A stretch of DNA of 34,237 nucleotides, taken from positions 1 to 34,237 of the forward strand of contig JAAWON010000015.1 in assembly GCA_022799495.1 (NCBI GenBank), in the 5' to 3' direction. The position numbers were made by a program, and so were the translations under genes. Source of the DNA: Erysipelotrichaceae bacterium (lineage in GTDB: Bacteria > Bacillota_I > Bacilli_A > Erysipelotrichales > Erysipelotrichaceae). Within the stretch, counting starts at the first letter, position 1. Each line of letters opens with the position of its first letter. Positions 24,096 through 31,297 of the stretch are shown here, piece by piece. The notes under the pieces are model-generated. The model was given only the letters and a program-made list of their open reading frames with translations. It had not been told where the DNA came from and did no database searches.

Positions 24096-24258
24096 ACAAA
24101 AAAGCAAAACGAAGGAAAAAAGTAAAACGATAGAAAAAAGCAAAACGAAAGAAAAAACCAAGCGGGAGACATGGAAGGAGAATAAGAAAACTACCCGTCA
24201 TAAAAAAGGAAATGATAAGGCCAAAAGTAGGACAAAAGGAGAAATTCGTTTGAGGTAA
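24055..24258 (+). CDS. Small, strongly basic Lys/Thr-rich protein overlapping the surface gene
   Basis: An ATG at 24055 with AAGGAG four bases upstream opens a 67-residue frame that overlaps the end of the surface gene by 41 bases in another phase. The product has 25 Lys or Arg against 7 acidic residues. It contains three copies of an SKTKEK-like hexapeptide encoded by an 18-bp tandem repeat, and has no span or signal. Such A-rich sequence can stay open by chance, so the ribosome site and position in the operon are the main support. It might bind nucleic acid or acidic polymers, or be a degraded tail of the upstream protein. Confidence 0.45.
   Translation: MKHFSINLHICANKQKSKTKEKSKTIEKSKTKEKTKRETWKENKKTTRHKKGNDKAKSRTKGEIRLR
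24101..24154 (+). repeat. 18-bp tandem repeat, three copies
   Basis: Units at 24101-24118, 24119-24136 and 24137-24154, of the form AAAGYAAAACGAWRGAAA. It is a multiple of three and keeps the reading frame of the basic small ORF. Confidence 0.85.
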
Positions 24259-24291
24259 ATAAGAGGAAGGATAAGAAGAAAGGAGAAGCGG

Positions 24292-24693
24292 ATGAAATCA
24301 TTGATTCAGTTTGCGGCTTTGTTTTTCATGTTTACCTGTACGCTTATGATGACTACGGACATGATGAATACTACTGCACGCAAAGAAGAATTAGAAGACG
24401 CATTGTCACTCAGTATGCGCAATACCCTGAAAGCATCTCAAATTGCTTGTATGTATGATATGGAGGAACAGGATATGCGCAGCGAACTGATTCGCAATTT
24501 AGCGGATAATATCAATGGCGATGGAACATTTACCGTTGTGATCCACGAAGCAAGTGAACAAGGATTGTTGGATGTCAGTGTGAGGGAACAATTTTTGCAT
24601 AACAATGCACAAAGCACGAGTGGGCAATTACGGCGAACTTTATTGGCAGAACGTTATGTAGATGATAATGAAAACGAGGATGAAGCGTGGTGA
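24292..24693 (+). CDS. Small membrane protein, possible pseudopilin of the Tad-like system
   Basis: A 133-residue protein with AAAGGAG upstream. An N-terminal hydrophobic segment (SLIQFAALFFMFTCTLMMTT, about 3-22) starts right after two residues, as in pseudopilins and TadE-type proteins. A long helix with DALSLSMRNTLKASQIA and a soluble mixed domain follow, ending in an acidic tail. It lies just before the ATPase gene with the 55-residue pilin-like gene between. I see no prepilin cleavage site. Assignment rests on architecture and place. Confidence 0.65.
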   Translation: MKSLIQFAALFFMFTCTLMMTTDMMNTTARKEELEDALSLSMRNTLKASQIACMYDMEEQDMRSELIRNLADNINGDGTFTVVIHEASEQGLLDVSVREQFLHNNAQSTSGQLRRTLLAERYVDDNENEDEAW

Positions 24694-24759
24694 TTGCTTG
24701 GGAAACAGGGTATATAGAATCAAAGTCTTAATGTTTTGAAATATGTAATCATAAAAACT

Positions 24760-24800
24760 GCGGTTATGCTTCCGCTGAAAAAGCAAGTGGGCAACCCCCA
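24760..24800 (+). ncRNA. Possible H-type pseudoknot in the leader of the 55-residue gene
   Basis: Stem 1 GCGG / CCGC (24760-24763 with 24772-24775) has an 8-base loop whose TGCTT (24767-24771) pairs exactly with AAGCA (24781-24785), leaving a 5-base TGAAA linker. A second hairpin TGGG / CCCA follows, then the ribosome site AAAAGGAG (about 24801-24808). It matches no riboswitch class I know. Confidence 0.35.
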
Positions 24801-24815
24801 AAAAGGAGTTATCGT

Positions 24816-24983
24816 ATGGAATTAGCACCTAAAACTGCTGTACAGATTTTCTTTGTGATTCTTGTGGCTGTGGTATTCATTGCCTTTGGCAAAAGCTATT
24901 CAGAGGAAACCGCCCTTAATACAACCAAGGCAAGCAATGAATTATGGGGAGATGTGATCGGCAACGACACTGAAGTGGATTAA
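24816..24983 (+). CDS. 55-residue single-span protein, pilin-like
   Basis: ATG 24816 with AAAAGGAG upstream, stop at 24981-24983. The product has a short MELAPKTAVQ head, one hydrophobic span (IFFVILVAVVFIAFG) and a polar tail of about 28 residues. Size and layout resemble Flp-type pilins, but the Gly/Glu prepilin signature is not present. It lies five bases before the ATPase gene. It could be the major filament subunit or an accessory membrane part. Confidence 0.65.
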   Translation: MELAPKTAVQIFFVILVAVVFIAFGKSYSEETALNTTKASNELWGDVIGNDTEVD

Positions 24984-24988
24984 GCCAC

Positions 24989-25975
24989 ATGTTTGATTTT
25001 GCGCTTTTGCAGCCTTATGTAGAGGATCCTAAAATCACTGATATTGATACGAATGCAAACTGTGTTTTTGTGACACATCAGGATAAGGGCAGATATAAGG
25101 TGTTGAACCTACCGGATGGTTATTTGGAACAAATGCTGAACCGTATCTGCAATTATCCCCAAATTGATCAGGAATTCAATTACCATAAACCAATTATGGA
25201 TGGCACGATGGATGGTTTGCGCATTCATGCGGTTCATCACTCCATTATGTATCCATTTTGCTGGCTGTCCATTCGTAAAAATCCAACAGCACTCCAGATC
25301 CATGAAGCGGATTATCCTCATATGTTTCGATTATTGCGCCTTGCGAATACATTGAAATGGTCTTATGTATTTGGTGGGGAGCGTGGGAGTGGAAAGACTC
25401 AATGGACCCGTGCAGCCTTATCTCTTTTACCCGCATCTACCTCAATCGCTATCATAGCGGAGAATGATGAAATGCATATGCAGGAATTATTTCCAGAGCG
25501 TCTCATTTCTCAGTATATTGTCAATGATGTCATAAATTACACACAGTGTGCCGCATCCATCTTGCGGGATAATTCCGATTATGTGGTGTTTCAAGAAGTG
25601 CGTGATCATGCGATTGATGATCTGTTTTTAATTTTATCTAGTTGTTCGCGGGTATTAACAACTCTGCATGTGAAAAGTGCCATGCTTATGCCACAGCGAA
25701 TGTTGCAACTCTCTCGCCAGAAAAACGATGCACATCTGCTTACAACCATCCATGATTATGTGCAGCTTTGCATTGTTCCAATGGCACAGGAAATCAAGGG
25801 AAAGGTAAAACGATGGATCAGTGAGATCGCCATGTTTTGGAATGATGAAGATGGCATGGCGCGAAAGCAGTTAATTTATGAATGCAATGGTCAGCGTGAA
25901 TGTTTTTATCCATTGCCATTGTATTATCAAAATCTATTGAAAAAACATGATTTATCATTTGAATGGGGTGATTAG
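24989..25975 (+). CDS. CpaF/TadA-like secretion ATPase, short divergent form
   Basis: Member of the VirB11/CpaF family of hexameric ATPases that power Tad pili and type II/IV secretion. In 328 residues: an N-terminal domain with DPKITDIDTNANCVFVTH, the Walker A GGERGSGKT (129-137), the Asp-box strand IAENDEMHMQ (157-166), Walker B as VVFQEVRD (Glu203 for the catalytic Glu), and the His box TTLHVKS (His227). Canonical motifs (VGEVRGxEA, STIHANS) are recognisable but altered, and the long N-terminal region of CpaF (usually 400-500 residues overall) is reduced. The start overlaps no ribosome site, so it is probably coupled to the preceding small gene. Cytoplasmic, docking on the TadB/TadC pair. 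Confidence 0.88.
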   Translation: MFDFALLQPYVEDPKITDIDTNANCVFVTHQDKGRYKVLNLPDGYLEQMLNRICNYPQIDQEFNYHKPIMDGTMDGLRIHAVHHSIMYPFCWLSIRKNPTALQIHEADYPHMFRLLRLANTLKWSYVFGGERGSGKTQWTRAALSLLPASTSIAIIAENDEMHMQELFPERLISQYIVNDVINYTQCAASILRDNSDYVVFQEVRDHAIDDLFLILSSCSRVLTTLHVKSAMLMPQRMLQLSRQKNDAHLLTTIHDYVQLCIVPMAQEIKGKVKRWISEIAMFWNDEDGMARKQLIYECNGQRECFYPLPLYYQNLLKKHDLSFEWGD

Positions 25976-26755
25976 ATGAATGCAATCGCATTAAAAAAAC
26001 GACATTTGAGTATCCATACATATGGATATGATTACACGAAGCAGGATTTCATAATAACGGTATCACTGTTTTGTACATTGACGGCCGTAATTTGTTTTTT
26101 ACATAAACTGAATGTACTGTATACGCTTATTGTTTTGGCAACACTTGTATGTTTGTTACCTTTGCTGATTTCTGGATTTTTTCTTTATAAAAAGGAGAAA
26201 GCACGATTTGAAGCTTATTGCCGTTATTTTGAGTATATGAAGATCTATTTCAAGACTTATAAGAAAATAAAGATTGCTTTGGAACATGCAAAGGAGTTAT
26301 TTCCTGATAGGTCTTTGATGTATGCCTGTATATCAAAAGCGATTCATGAAATCAGTGAAAGTGGAGATTATGCAAAAGCTTTGGCCTATATCGAGAAAGA
26401 GTTTCATAATTCTTACTTACGGCGGCTTCATCAGTTGTTCATCACCGGGGAGCAGCATGGCAGTGATACGGTGTATGAGAACTTGGATTTAATCAATTAT
26501 GAGGCATGGAAGGAGGATATGCGTCTTCATCAAAACCGCAAGCGTGTCTTTCGTTATATGTTATATGGTATGACTTTGTTTGCGTTGGCACTTTCCTATT
26601 ATGGAGTTGCTATGTTTGCGGATAGTGCAGCGATGATTTATCATGATTCCAAGTATCAACTCTATACTTTTTTAGATGTAGAAGGAATCCTTTTGTTGTT
26701 TATGCTTATTTACACTTCGTTTGTAAATAAAAAATGGATAAGGAGTGATGATTGA
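25976..26755 (+). CDS. TadB-like inner-membrane platform protein (T2SSF type)
   Basis: A 259-residue protein whose ATG follows the ATPase stop directly; GGGGTGA upstream serves as ribosome site. Two spans near the N-terminus (about 27-42 and 48-71), a cytoplasmic helical domain with AYCRYFEYMKIYFKTYKKIKIALEHAK, and two C-terminal spans (about 193-212 and 233-249) match the layout of TadB/T2SSF platform proteins. The sequence between is of the F-domain kind (repeated Ala, Leu and charged helices, LRRLHQLFITGEQHG). With TadC it would form the membrane base moved by the ATPase. Confidence 0.75.
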   Translation: MNAIALKKRHLSIHTYGYDYTKQDFIITVSLFCTLTAVICFLHKLNVLYTLIVLATLVCLLPLLISGFFLYKKEKARFEAYCRYFEYMKIYFKTYKKIKIALEHAKELFPDRSLMYACISKAIHEISESGDYAKALAYIEKEFHNSYLRRLHQLFITGEQHGSDTVYENLDLINYEAWKEDMRLHQNRKRVFRYMLYGMTLFALALSYYGVAMFADSAAMIYHDSKYQLYTFLDVEGILLLFMLIYTSFVNKKWIRSDD

Positions 26756-27438
26756 TGCGCCTTTTAAGACTGTTGTTTTATGAGAATATGGATAAGTTCG
26801 CTTATTTCTTGCATGAGGAGGAACAGGCTAAATATTGGAAATTGAAACTGATTTGTGCCTGTATTCCCTTATGTGGCTTGGGGGTAATGGTTGTGCGAGG
26901 GAGTTTTCATCAGGTGGTTTGGCTGCCGTTTTTCATGTATGCCGGATATAAGGTGCCCTATTTCATGCTCAGTATGCGACACACACAAAACTGTAACGAA
27001 GTGGTTGCGGCAATTCCGTTGTGGGTCAATCAACTATATGCACTCATTGAAAAAAATACCATTCATAATGCGATAGTAAATTCACTGGATGAACACACAC
27101 CCGCTGCGATAGGTCAAGATTTGACTTACTTGATTGAACAGATCACGCTTCATCCTGATAATAAGGATGCCTATATTGGGTTTTTAGCTCGTTATCAGAT
27201 TGAAGGATTTATGGATATCATGTTAAAGCTCTATGAGTTTCGTTCCTTATCAAAGGAAAAACTAAAATATGAGATGCGCCATTTAAATGAGTCATTGGGT
27301 AAAATAGAGGCAATGAAACGGCAAAACAGATTTCGCAATGAAGTGTTTTTCGGCGATACATGTACATGCTTTATCCTTTTTATCCCTTGTGTTTATCTGA
27401 CGCTTATTTCATTGATGCCTTCTTTATTTACGGTATGA
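26755..27438 (+). CDS. TadC-like inner-membrane platform protein (T2SSF type)
   Basis: ATG 26755 overlaps the TadB-like stop (TGATG); AGGAG lies nine bases upstream. A TTG three bases earlier is less likely. The 227-residue protein has two hydrophobic spans in the first 70 residues (LICACIPLCGLGVMVV, WLPFFMYAGYKVPYFML). A helical cytoplasmic part contains AAIPLWVNQLYALIEKN, of the kind seen in T2SSF domains, and the C-terminal span is TCFILFIPCVYLTLISLM. Shorter than usual TadC (about 300). Forms a pair with the previous gene. Confidence 0.72.
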   Translation: MRLLRLLFYENMDKFAYFLHEEEQAKYWKLKLICACIPLCGLGVMVVRGSFHQVVWLPFFMYAGYKVPYFMLSMRHTQNCNEVVAAIPLWVNQLYALIEKNTIHNAIVNSLDEHTPAAIGQDLTYLIEQITLHPDNKDAYIGFLARYQIEGFMDIMLKLYEFRSLSKEKLKYEMRHLNESLGKIEAMKRQNRFRNEVFFGDTCTCFILFIPCVYLTLISLMPSLFTV

Positions 27439-27441
27439 TGT

Positions 27442-27567
27442 ATGCATAAATTATTAGAACAAAGCAGTGAATTGATATTGACGCTGCTGCTCGTTACCCC
27501 TTTAATGCTTACCTTTTATTTATTTGTGACAAGAATGCATGAGATCGGAGGAGGATTATGGAATTAA
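27442..27567 (+). CDS. 41-residue single-span membrane protein
   Basis: ATG 27442, three bases after the TadC-like stop, runs to TAA 27565-27567. One hydrophobic span (LILTLLLVTPLMLTFYLFV). No clear ribosome site, so expression would depend on coupling to tadC. Its 3' end overlaps the start of the next small gene by ten bases. Confidence 0.45.
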   Translation: MHKLLEQSSELILTLLLVTPLMLTFYLFVTRMHEIGGGLWN

Positions 27568-27686
27568 GTGTAGAAGAAGCAATGGATTTGATTTTGGAAA
27601 TCATTGGATGTGGTATTGTAGTGACGCTGTTGGCGCTGTGGCTTCATCATTCGCAGTTTATCACTATTATGGAAAGGATGATATGA
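27558..27686 (+). CDS. 42-residue single-span membrane protein
   Basis: ATG 27558 with a strong GGAGGAGG (27547-27554), stop TGA 27684-27686. The head MELSVEEAMDL is followed by one span (ILEIIGCGIVVTLLALWL) and a short tail. It lies in the cluster of small pilin-like genes after the platform proteins. Its stop is overlapped by the start of the next gene, which opens with the same MELSV. Confidence 0.6.
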   Translation: MELSVEEAMDLILEIIGCGIVVTLLALWLHHSQFITIMERMI

Positions 27687-28084
27687 TGGAATTAAGTGTA
27701 AAAGTTTCGGCAGGTTTATTGCTTGCTTTGAGCGCAGCTATGAGTGCGAGTGCGCAGTTTGTTGTATGGAATGACATGACGGGTGATTCTCTTCATGATG
27801 CGACCGATTTTTATCAAGAAGAACGCATAGAGGTGAATCCTAACTTAAAGGAAATCACCTTCCCTCAGATAGCAGCTGAAAATCAGCGATTGGCATTGCA
27901 TGAGGAGTATGATGCATTGAGTTGGGCAAGCGCAGTCGATGAACAAGATGGTGATATTAGTGCGAATATATCAGTTTACGGTTATGTGAATACTGCCCAA
28001 AAGGGGACCTATGATTTACGTTATGTTGTTCGCAATTCTTATGGCTTAAAAGACTCCAAACAGATACGAGTCATTGTAGATTAG
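27686..28084 (+). CDS. Small exported protein with a DUF5011/Ig-like domain
   Basis: ATG 27686 (GGAAAGG eight bases upstream; ATG 27683 is also in frame) gives 132 residues. A hydrophobic N-terminal segment (VSAGLLLALSAAMSASAQF) is either a signal peptide, cut near SAQ, or a pilin-like anchor. A linker of about 50 residues is followed by a single bacterial Ig-like domain with ASAVDEQDGDISANISVYG and GTYDLRYVVRNSYGLKDSKQIRVIV, the DUF5011 pattern. It would be a pilin-sized subunit carrying an Ig fold, which is unusual. Overlaps the stop of the preceding gene. Confidence 0.72.
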   Translation: MELSVKVSAGLLLALSAAMSASAQFVVWNDMTGDSLHDATDFYQEERIEVNPNLKEITFPQIAAENQRLALHEEYDALSWASAVDEQDGDISANISVYGYVNTAQKGTYDLRYVVRNSYGLKDSKQIRVIVD

Positions 28085-28098
28085 CTAGGTAACACTTT

Positions 28099-28419
28099 AT
28101 GAAAATCAGTATTAGCGCTGCGGTTTCTTTTGTGTTTATCACTTTCTGTACTGTGCTGTTTATCTACTTGATGAATTTTGCTTTGATGATACAAAAGGTA
28201 AATGCGGCTCATTACGCAACCGTTCATGAAATCGAAAATAGTGATTTCTCTCCCTATGTAATTGATCAAAGGCTTGCGAATGCTCCTTATGCGACAGAAA
28301 TTACGGAGAAAACCATAAAAGAGGATCTGCGCATTTATGAAGTAAAAACGCGTGCACAACTGCAAATCCCGATATTGGGATATCAAAGGGAATATGTGAA
28401 GGAAAGCATTGCTCGCTGA
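28099..28419 (+). CDS. Small TadE/pseudopilin-like membrane protein
   Basis: A 106-residue protein, 14 bases after the previous gene, with a weak TAGGT site. A short basic head (MKISISAA), one long hydrophobic segment (VSFVFITFCTVLFIYLMNFALMI), then a soluble domain of about 75 residues. TadE-type minor pilins have this form. It is the last gene of the cluster. I see no good terminator between it and the next gene, which has its own promoter. Confidence 0.6.
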   Translation: MKISISAAVSFVFITFCTVLFIYLMNFALMIQKVNAAHYATVHEIENSDFSPYVIDQRLANAPYATEITEKTIKEDLRIYEVKTRAQLQIPILGYQREYVKESIAR

Positions 28420-28580
28420 CGATAAAATAGAATGTTCAGGAAAAAGGGCGCAAAGACTCAAAAATAGATAAAAAAGGCATTACCGGTTAAATAGAGTTCA
28501 TTCTCTTGATGAAAAAACAGGAATTAAGGCAGAATGCGGCGGCTCTTGTGATAAAAAATAACCGTTCTTATCAACAAAAA

Positions 28581-28609
28581 TTGTAAATGAAGAAGAAACG
28601 TGCTATAGT
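28581..28609 (+). promoter_or_regulatory. Promoter of the SDR gene
   Basis: TTGTAA (28581-28586), 17-bp spacer, TGC + TATAGT (28604-28609). AAGGAGG follows at 28622-28628. Confidence 0.75.
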
Positions 28610-28635
28610 GAAACTATCAATAAGGAGGATTTTGT

Positions 28636-29394
28636 ATGAATCAGTACCCATCTTTACAAGGCAAGGTAGTTGTTATCAGCGGCGGAACACGCGGCATTGG
28701 TTTGGCTTGCGTGCAAGGTTTTTTAGCAAATGGCGCTAAGGTCGCATTTTTGGGTTCAAGACAAGAAACAGTTGATTCGGCACTTAAGCAGTTCAACATG
28801 GAACAGCGCAAGGATTCGATTCTTGGCTTTTGTCCCAATTTACAAAGCGAGACAGAAATTAAGGAAATGTTGGATCAGATAGTGGATACATGGGGTAGCG
28901 TGGATATTTTAATCAATAATGCAGGCGTATCCGATGCGAAGTCGATCTATGAATATGATGATTTGCATTTTTCAGAAGTTATGAAGATTAATGTAGATGC
29001 AGCATTTCGTTTAACTCGTCTATGTGCTCCAATGATGAAAGAAAAAGGAAAAGGAGCAATCATTAATACAAGTTCTATGGTATCCATCTATGCTCAACGC
29101 TCGGGCAGTGCTTACCCTACCAGTAAATTTGCGGTGAATGGGATGACAAAAGCATTGGCAAGAGAATTAGGCAAGGATGGTATTCGAGTGAACGCAGTTG
29201 CTCCAGGCATTATTGAAACAGATATGGTAAAGGCGTTAGATGCAAAAATGATTCAGGCAATGGCGGCTAATATACCTTTACAGCGTTTAGGAAAAGCAGA
29301 GGACATTGCGGATGCGGTCTTATTTCTAGCCAGTGATGCGGCTGCCTATATTACAGGAGCGATCCTTTCAGTTGATGGAGGATTTGTCGGCTGA
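28636..29394 (+). CDS. Short-chain dehydrogenase/reductase (FabG-like)
   Basis: A 252-residue NAD(P)-dependent oxidoreductase. Cofactor motif GGTRGIG (16-22), NNAG (94-97), catalytic Ser146 in NTSSMVS, Tyr160 and Lys164 in YPTSK, and the C-terminal ASDAAAYITGAILSVDGGF. The SRQE sequence after the second strand (Ser41, Arg42) leans to NADP. FabG of the fatty-acid pathway, a sugar-alcohol or a hydroxysteroid dehydrogenase would all look alike here. No fab gene is adjacent, so a dedicated fatty-acid role is doubtful. Own promoter and strong ribosome site; convergent with mscL. Confidence 0.93.
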   Translation: MNQYPSLQGKVVVISGGTRGIGLACVQGFLANGAKVAFLGSRQETVDSALKQFNMEQRKDSILGFCPNLQSETEIKEMLDQIVDTWGSVDILINNAGVSDAKSIYEYDDLHFSEVMKINVDAAFRLTRLCAPMMKEKGKGAIINTSSMVSIYAQRSGSAYPTSKFAVNGMTKALARELGKDGIRVNAVAPGIIETDMVKALDAKMIQAMAANIPLQRLGKAEDIADAVLFLASDAAAYITGAILSVDGGFVG

Positions 29395-29412
29395 TAAACA
29401 ATTTGTATCAAA

Positions 29413-29446
29413 CAAAAACATGAATGCGCTTTGCAATCATGTTTTG
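29413..29446. terminator. Bidirectional terminator between the SDR gene and mscL
   Basis: AAAACATGA (29415-29423) and TCATGTTTT (29437-29445) form a stem that continues inward with TGC / GCA after one mismatch. A's on the left and T's on the right let it work for both converging genes. Confidence 0.65.
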
Positions 29447-29468
29447 TGTATGATGATCAGAAATGATG

Positions 29469-29927
29469 TTACTTATCATCAAGGACAGAGGTGCAATGCG
29501 GGCAACGTGATGCATCCGCCGCGATTTGTGATTTACAATATGGGCAGCACTTTGTATCAGGTGCTTGTTCAGAAATCTCTTGTTTGAATGGCTCAGATAA
29601 TTTATTGATGGTTTTTACCATGAAAAAGATGACAATTGCCATAATCAAGAAATTTAGAATTGCGGTGATAAAAGAACCGTAATTTAAAGTCGCGGCACCA
29701 CTTTCTTGTGCTTGCGCCAAGGTTTCATAGTTATTCCCATCCAATGCGATAAACCAGTCGGTGAAGTTGATACCACCGGTAATTAGTGTTACAATCGGCA
29801 TGATGATGTCATTGACGAGTGAATTGACAATCTTCTGGAAGGCACCGCCAATGATGACACCAACAGCGAGTTCCATCACATTACCGCGCATCACAAAGAT
29901 CTTAAACTCATGTATAAATTTTTTCAT
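29469..29927 (-). CDS. mscL: Large-conductance mechanosensitive channel with C-terminal zinc ribbon
   Basis: The only minus-strand gene. A 152-residue MscL that opens under membrane tension and protects against hypo-osmotic shock. The N-terminal helix and first span are typical (FKIFVMRGNVMELAVGVIIGGAFQKIVNSLVNDIIMP, about 8-44), the second span is about 86-105 (FITAILNFLIMAIVIFF). In place of the usual short amphipathic end it has a CPYCKS.. and CPHCTS pair (Cys 128/131 and 142/145), a rubredoxin-like zinc ribbon on the inside of the cell. AGGAGG lies upstream on its strand. Pentameric. Confidence 0.95.
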   Translation of the reverse strand: MKKFIHEFKIFVMRGNVMELAVGVIIGGAFQKIVNSLVNDIIMPIVTLITGGINFTDWFIALDGNNYETLAQAQESGAATLNYGSFITAILNFLIMAIVIFFMVKTINKLSEPFKQEISEQAPDTKCCPYCKSQIAADASRCPHCTSVLDDK

Positions 29928-29957
29928 ATGAACCTCCTGATCTGTGTTCTATTTCTT

Positions 29958-29966
29958 ATTTTAACA
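29958..29966 (-). promoter_or_regulatory. Extended -10 element of mscL
   Basis: On the minus strand TGTTAAAAT gives a -10 TAAAAT with TG extension, about 30 bp before the mscL start. The -35 is poor. Confidence 0.4.
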
Positions 29967-30088
29967 TGATTTTATGGGGAAGCATAGTGGTATCTTCATC
30001 TCGCTCATCACTTAGGCAAGCGATACGATCAGATGCGCTTGGGATGCGTGGCTCACCACCTATATCCAGAATAAAAAAACATTATGTA

Positions 30089-30119
30089 TTGACTTAGAGT
30101 ATACTTCATGTTTTATAAT
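30089..30119 (+). promoter_or_regulatory. Promoter of the DUF362 gene
   Basis: TTGACT (30089-30094) and TATAAT (30114-30119) are 19 bp apart, long but usable. A CAAGCG / CGCTTG hairpin (30017-30041) lies upstream between this promoter and mscL, without a T-run. Confidence 0.55.
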
Positions 30120-30146
30120 ACAACCAAGAACAAGGAGGACACATGT

Positions 30147-31013
30147 ATGGCAAAAGCAAAAGTGTATATGAGTAAGGCAATTACACCGGAAGCAGTGATT
30201 CGCTTATATGAGGCATTGAATGTAAAACTGGAAGGTAAAGTCGCAGTAAAACTGCATTCTGGAGAAGTAGGCAATCAAAACTTCATCCGTCCTGATTTCT
30301 TGAAGCCGGCTATCGATCATGTGCAGGGAACCATTGTGGAATGTAATACTGCATATGAAGGGAAGCGTAACACAACCGAGGCGCATTGGGAAACAATGAA
30401 ACTGCATGGTTGGAGTGAGATTGCAAATGTGGATATTATGGATGAGACAGATGAAATAGCATTACCGGTTGAAGGTGGTTTTCATTTGAAGGAAAACTTT
30501 GTCGGTGAGCATTTAAAACGCTATGATTCCATGTTGGTATTGTCTCATTTTAAGGGGCATCCAATGGGCGGTTTTGGCGGTGCGCTGAAGAATATTTCCA
30601 TTGGAATTGCATCTGCACACGGTAAAGCTCATATTCATGGCGCGGGAGTTGCGGAGCATATTTGGTCCGCTGATCATGACAGTTTCTTGGAATCAATGGC
30701 AGATGCAGCACAAAGTATTGTGAACTTCTTCGCTGATCGTATTGTCTATATTAACATTATGAAAAATATGTCTGTGGACTGTGATTGCTGTGCAGTAGCG
30801 GAAGATCCGAAAATTGGTGATATTGGCATTTTAGCTTCTACGGATCCGGTTTCTTTAGATCAGGCATGTGTTGATTTGGTATATGCGAGTGAAGATCCGG
30901 GTAAAGCGCATTTATTAGAACGCATTGAATCACGCAATGGTGTGCATACCATTGAGGCTGCGGCGAAGTTAAACCTTGGCACCCGTGAATATGAATTGAT
31001 TGTTTTGGAATAA
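30147..31013 (+). CDS. DUF362 family protein
   Basis: A 288-residue cytoplasmic protein with the DUF362 signatures: VAVKLHSGEVGNQNFIRPDFLKPAID near the N-terminus, SHFKGHPMGGFGGALKNISIGIASAHGKAHIHG in the middle, and ASTDPVSLDQACVDLVYAS near the end. Some DUF362 proteins carry a ferredoxin domain; here none is visible, only a CDCC group (about residue 212). The biochemical role is not established. ATG 30147 is chosen because AAGGAGG ends eight bases upstream. The upstream in-frame ATG overlaps the promoter. Monocistronic, strong terminator. Confidence 0.88.
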   Translation: MAKAKVYMSKAITPEAVIRLYEALNVKLEGKVAVKLHSGEVGNQNFIRPDFLKPAIDHVQGTIVECNTAYEGKRNTTEAHWETMKLHGWSEIANVDIMDETDEIALPVEGGFHLKENFVGEHLKRYDSMLVLSHFKGHPMGGFGGALKNISIGIASAHGKAHIHGAGVAEHIWSADHDSFLESMADAAQSIVNFFADRIVYINIMKNMSVDCDCCAVAEDPKIGDIGILASTDPVSLDQACVDLVYASEDPGKAHLLERIESRNGVHTIEAAAKLNLGTREYELIVLE

Positions 31014-31057
31014 AGATAGATTGATTTTTATAAGTACAAACTTGAAATAATTTTAAC

Positions 31058-31094
31058 CGTGTATTTCCTGATATTGGGAATACACGTTTTTTTT
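31058..31094 (+). terminator. Strong intrinsic terminator of the DUF362 gene
   Basis: CGTGTATTTCC pairs with GGGAATACACG (11 bp, one G-T), 7-base loop, then eight T. Confidence 0.9.
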
Positions 31095-31297
31095 ATACAA
31101 AGATTAGGATCAGTGGAAAAGATAAGTGAAGCGTAAAAAAGCATTCAATGAGAATGAATTGCATGGGTCGCAATTAAGTAGAATAAGATATGAATCATGG
31201 TCTTTGTAACAGATAGTATTTAAGATAATAGGAGATAATTTATGAAGTAAAAATGTTTTAATTTCTCGTGTTTTATTGTATATTATAGAAAGAATAA

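Noticed and set aside
24751-24808. c-di-GMP (GEMM) or preQ1 riboswitch
   Set aside because: The GGGCAACC-like piece recalls GEMM, but the CACGCA and GCAAAGCC blocks are absent, and the preQ1 A-rich tail does not match. Kept only as an unassigned pseudoknot.
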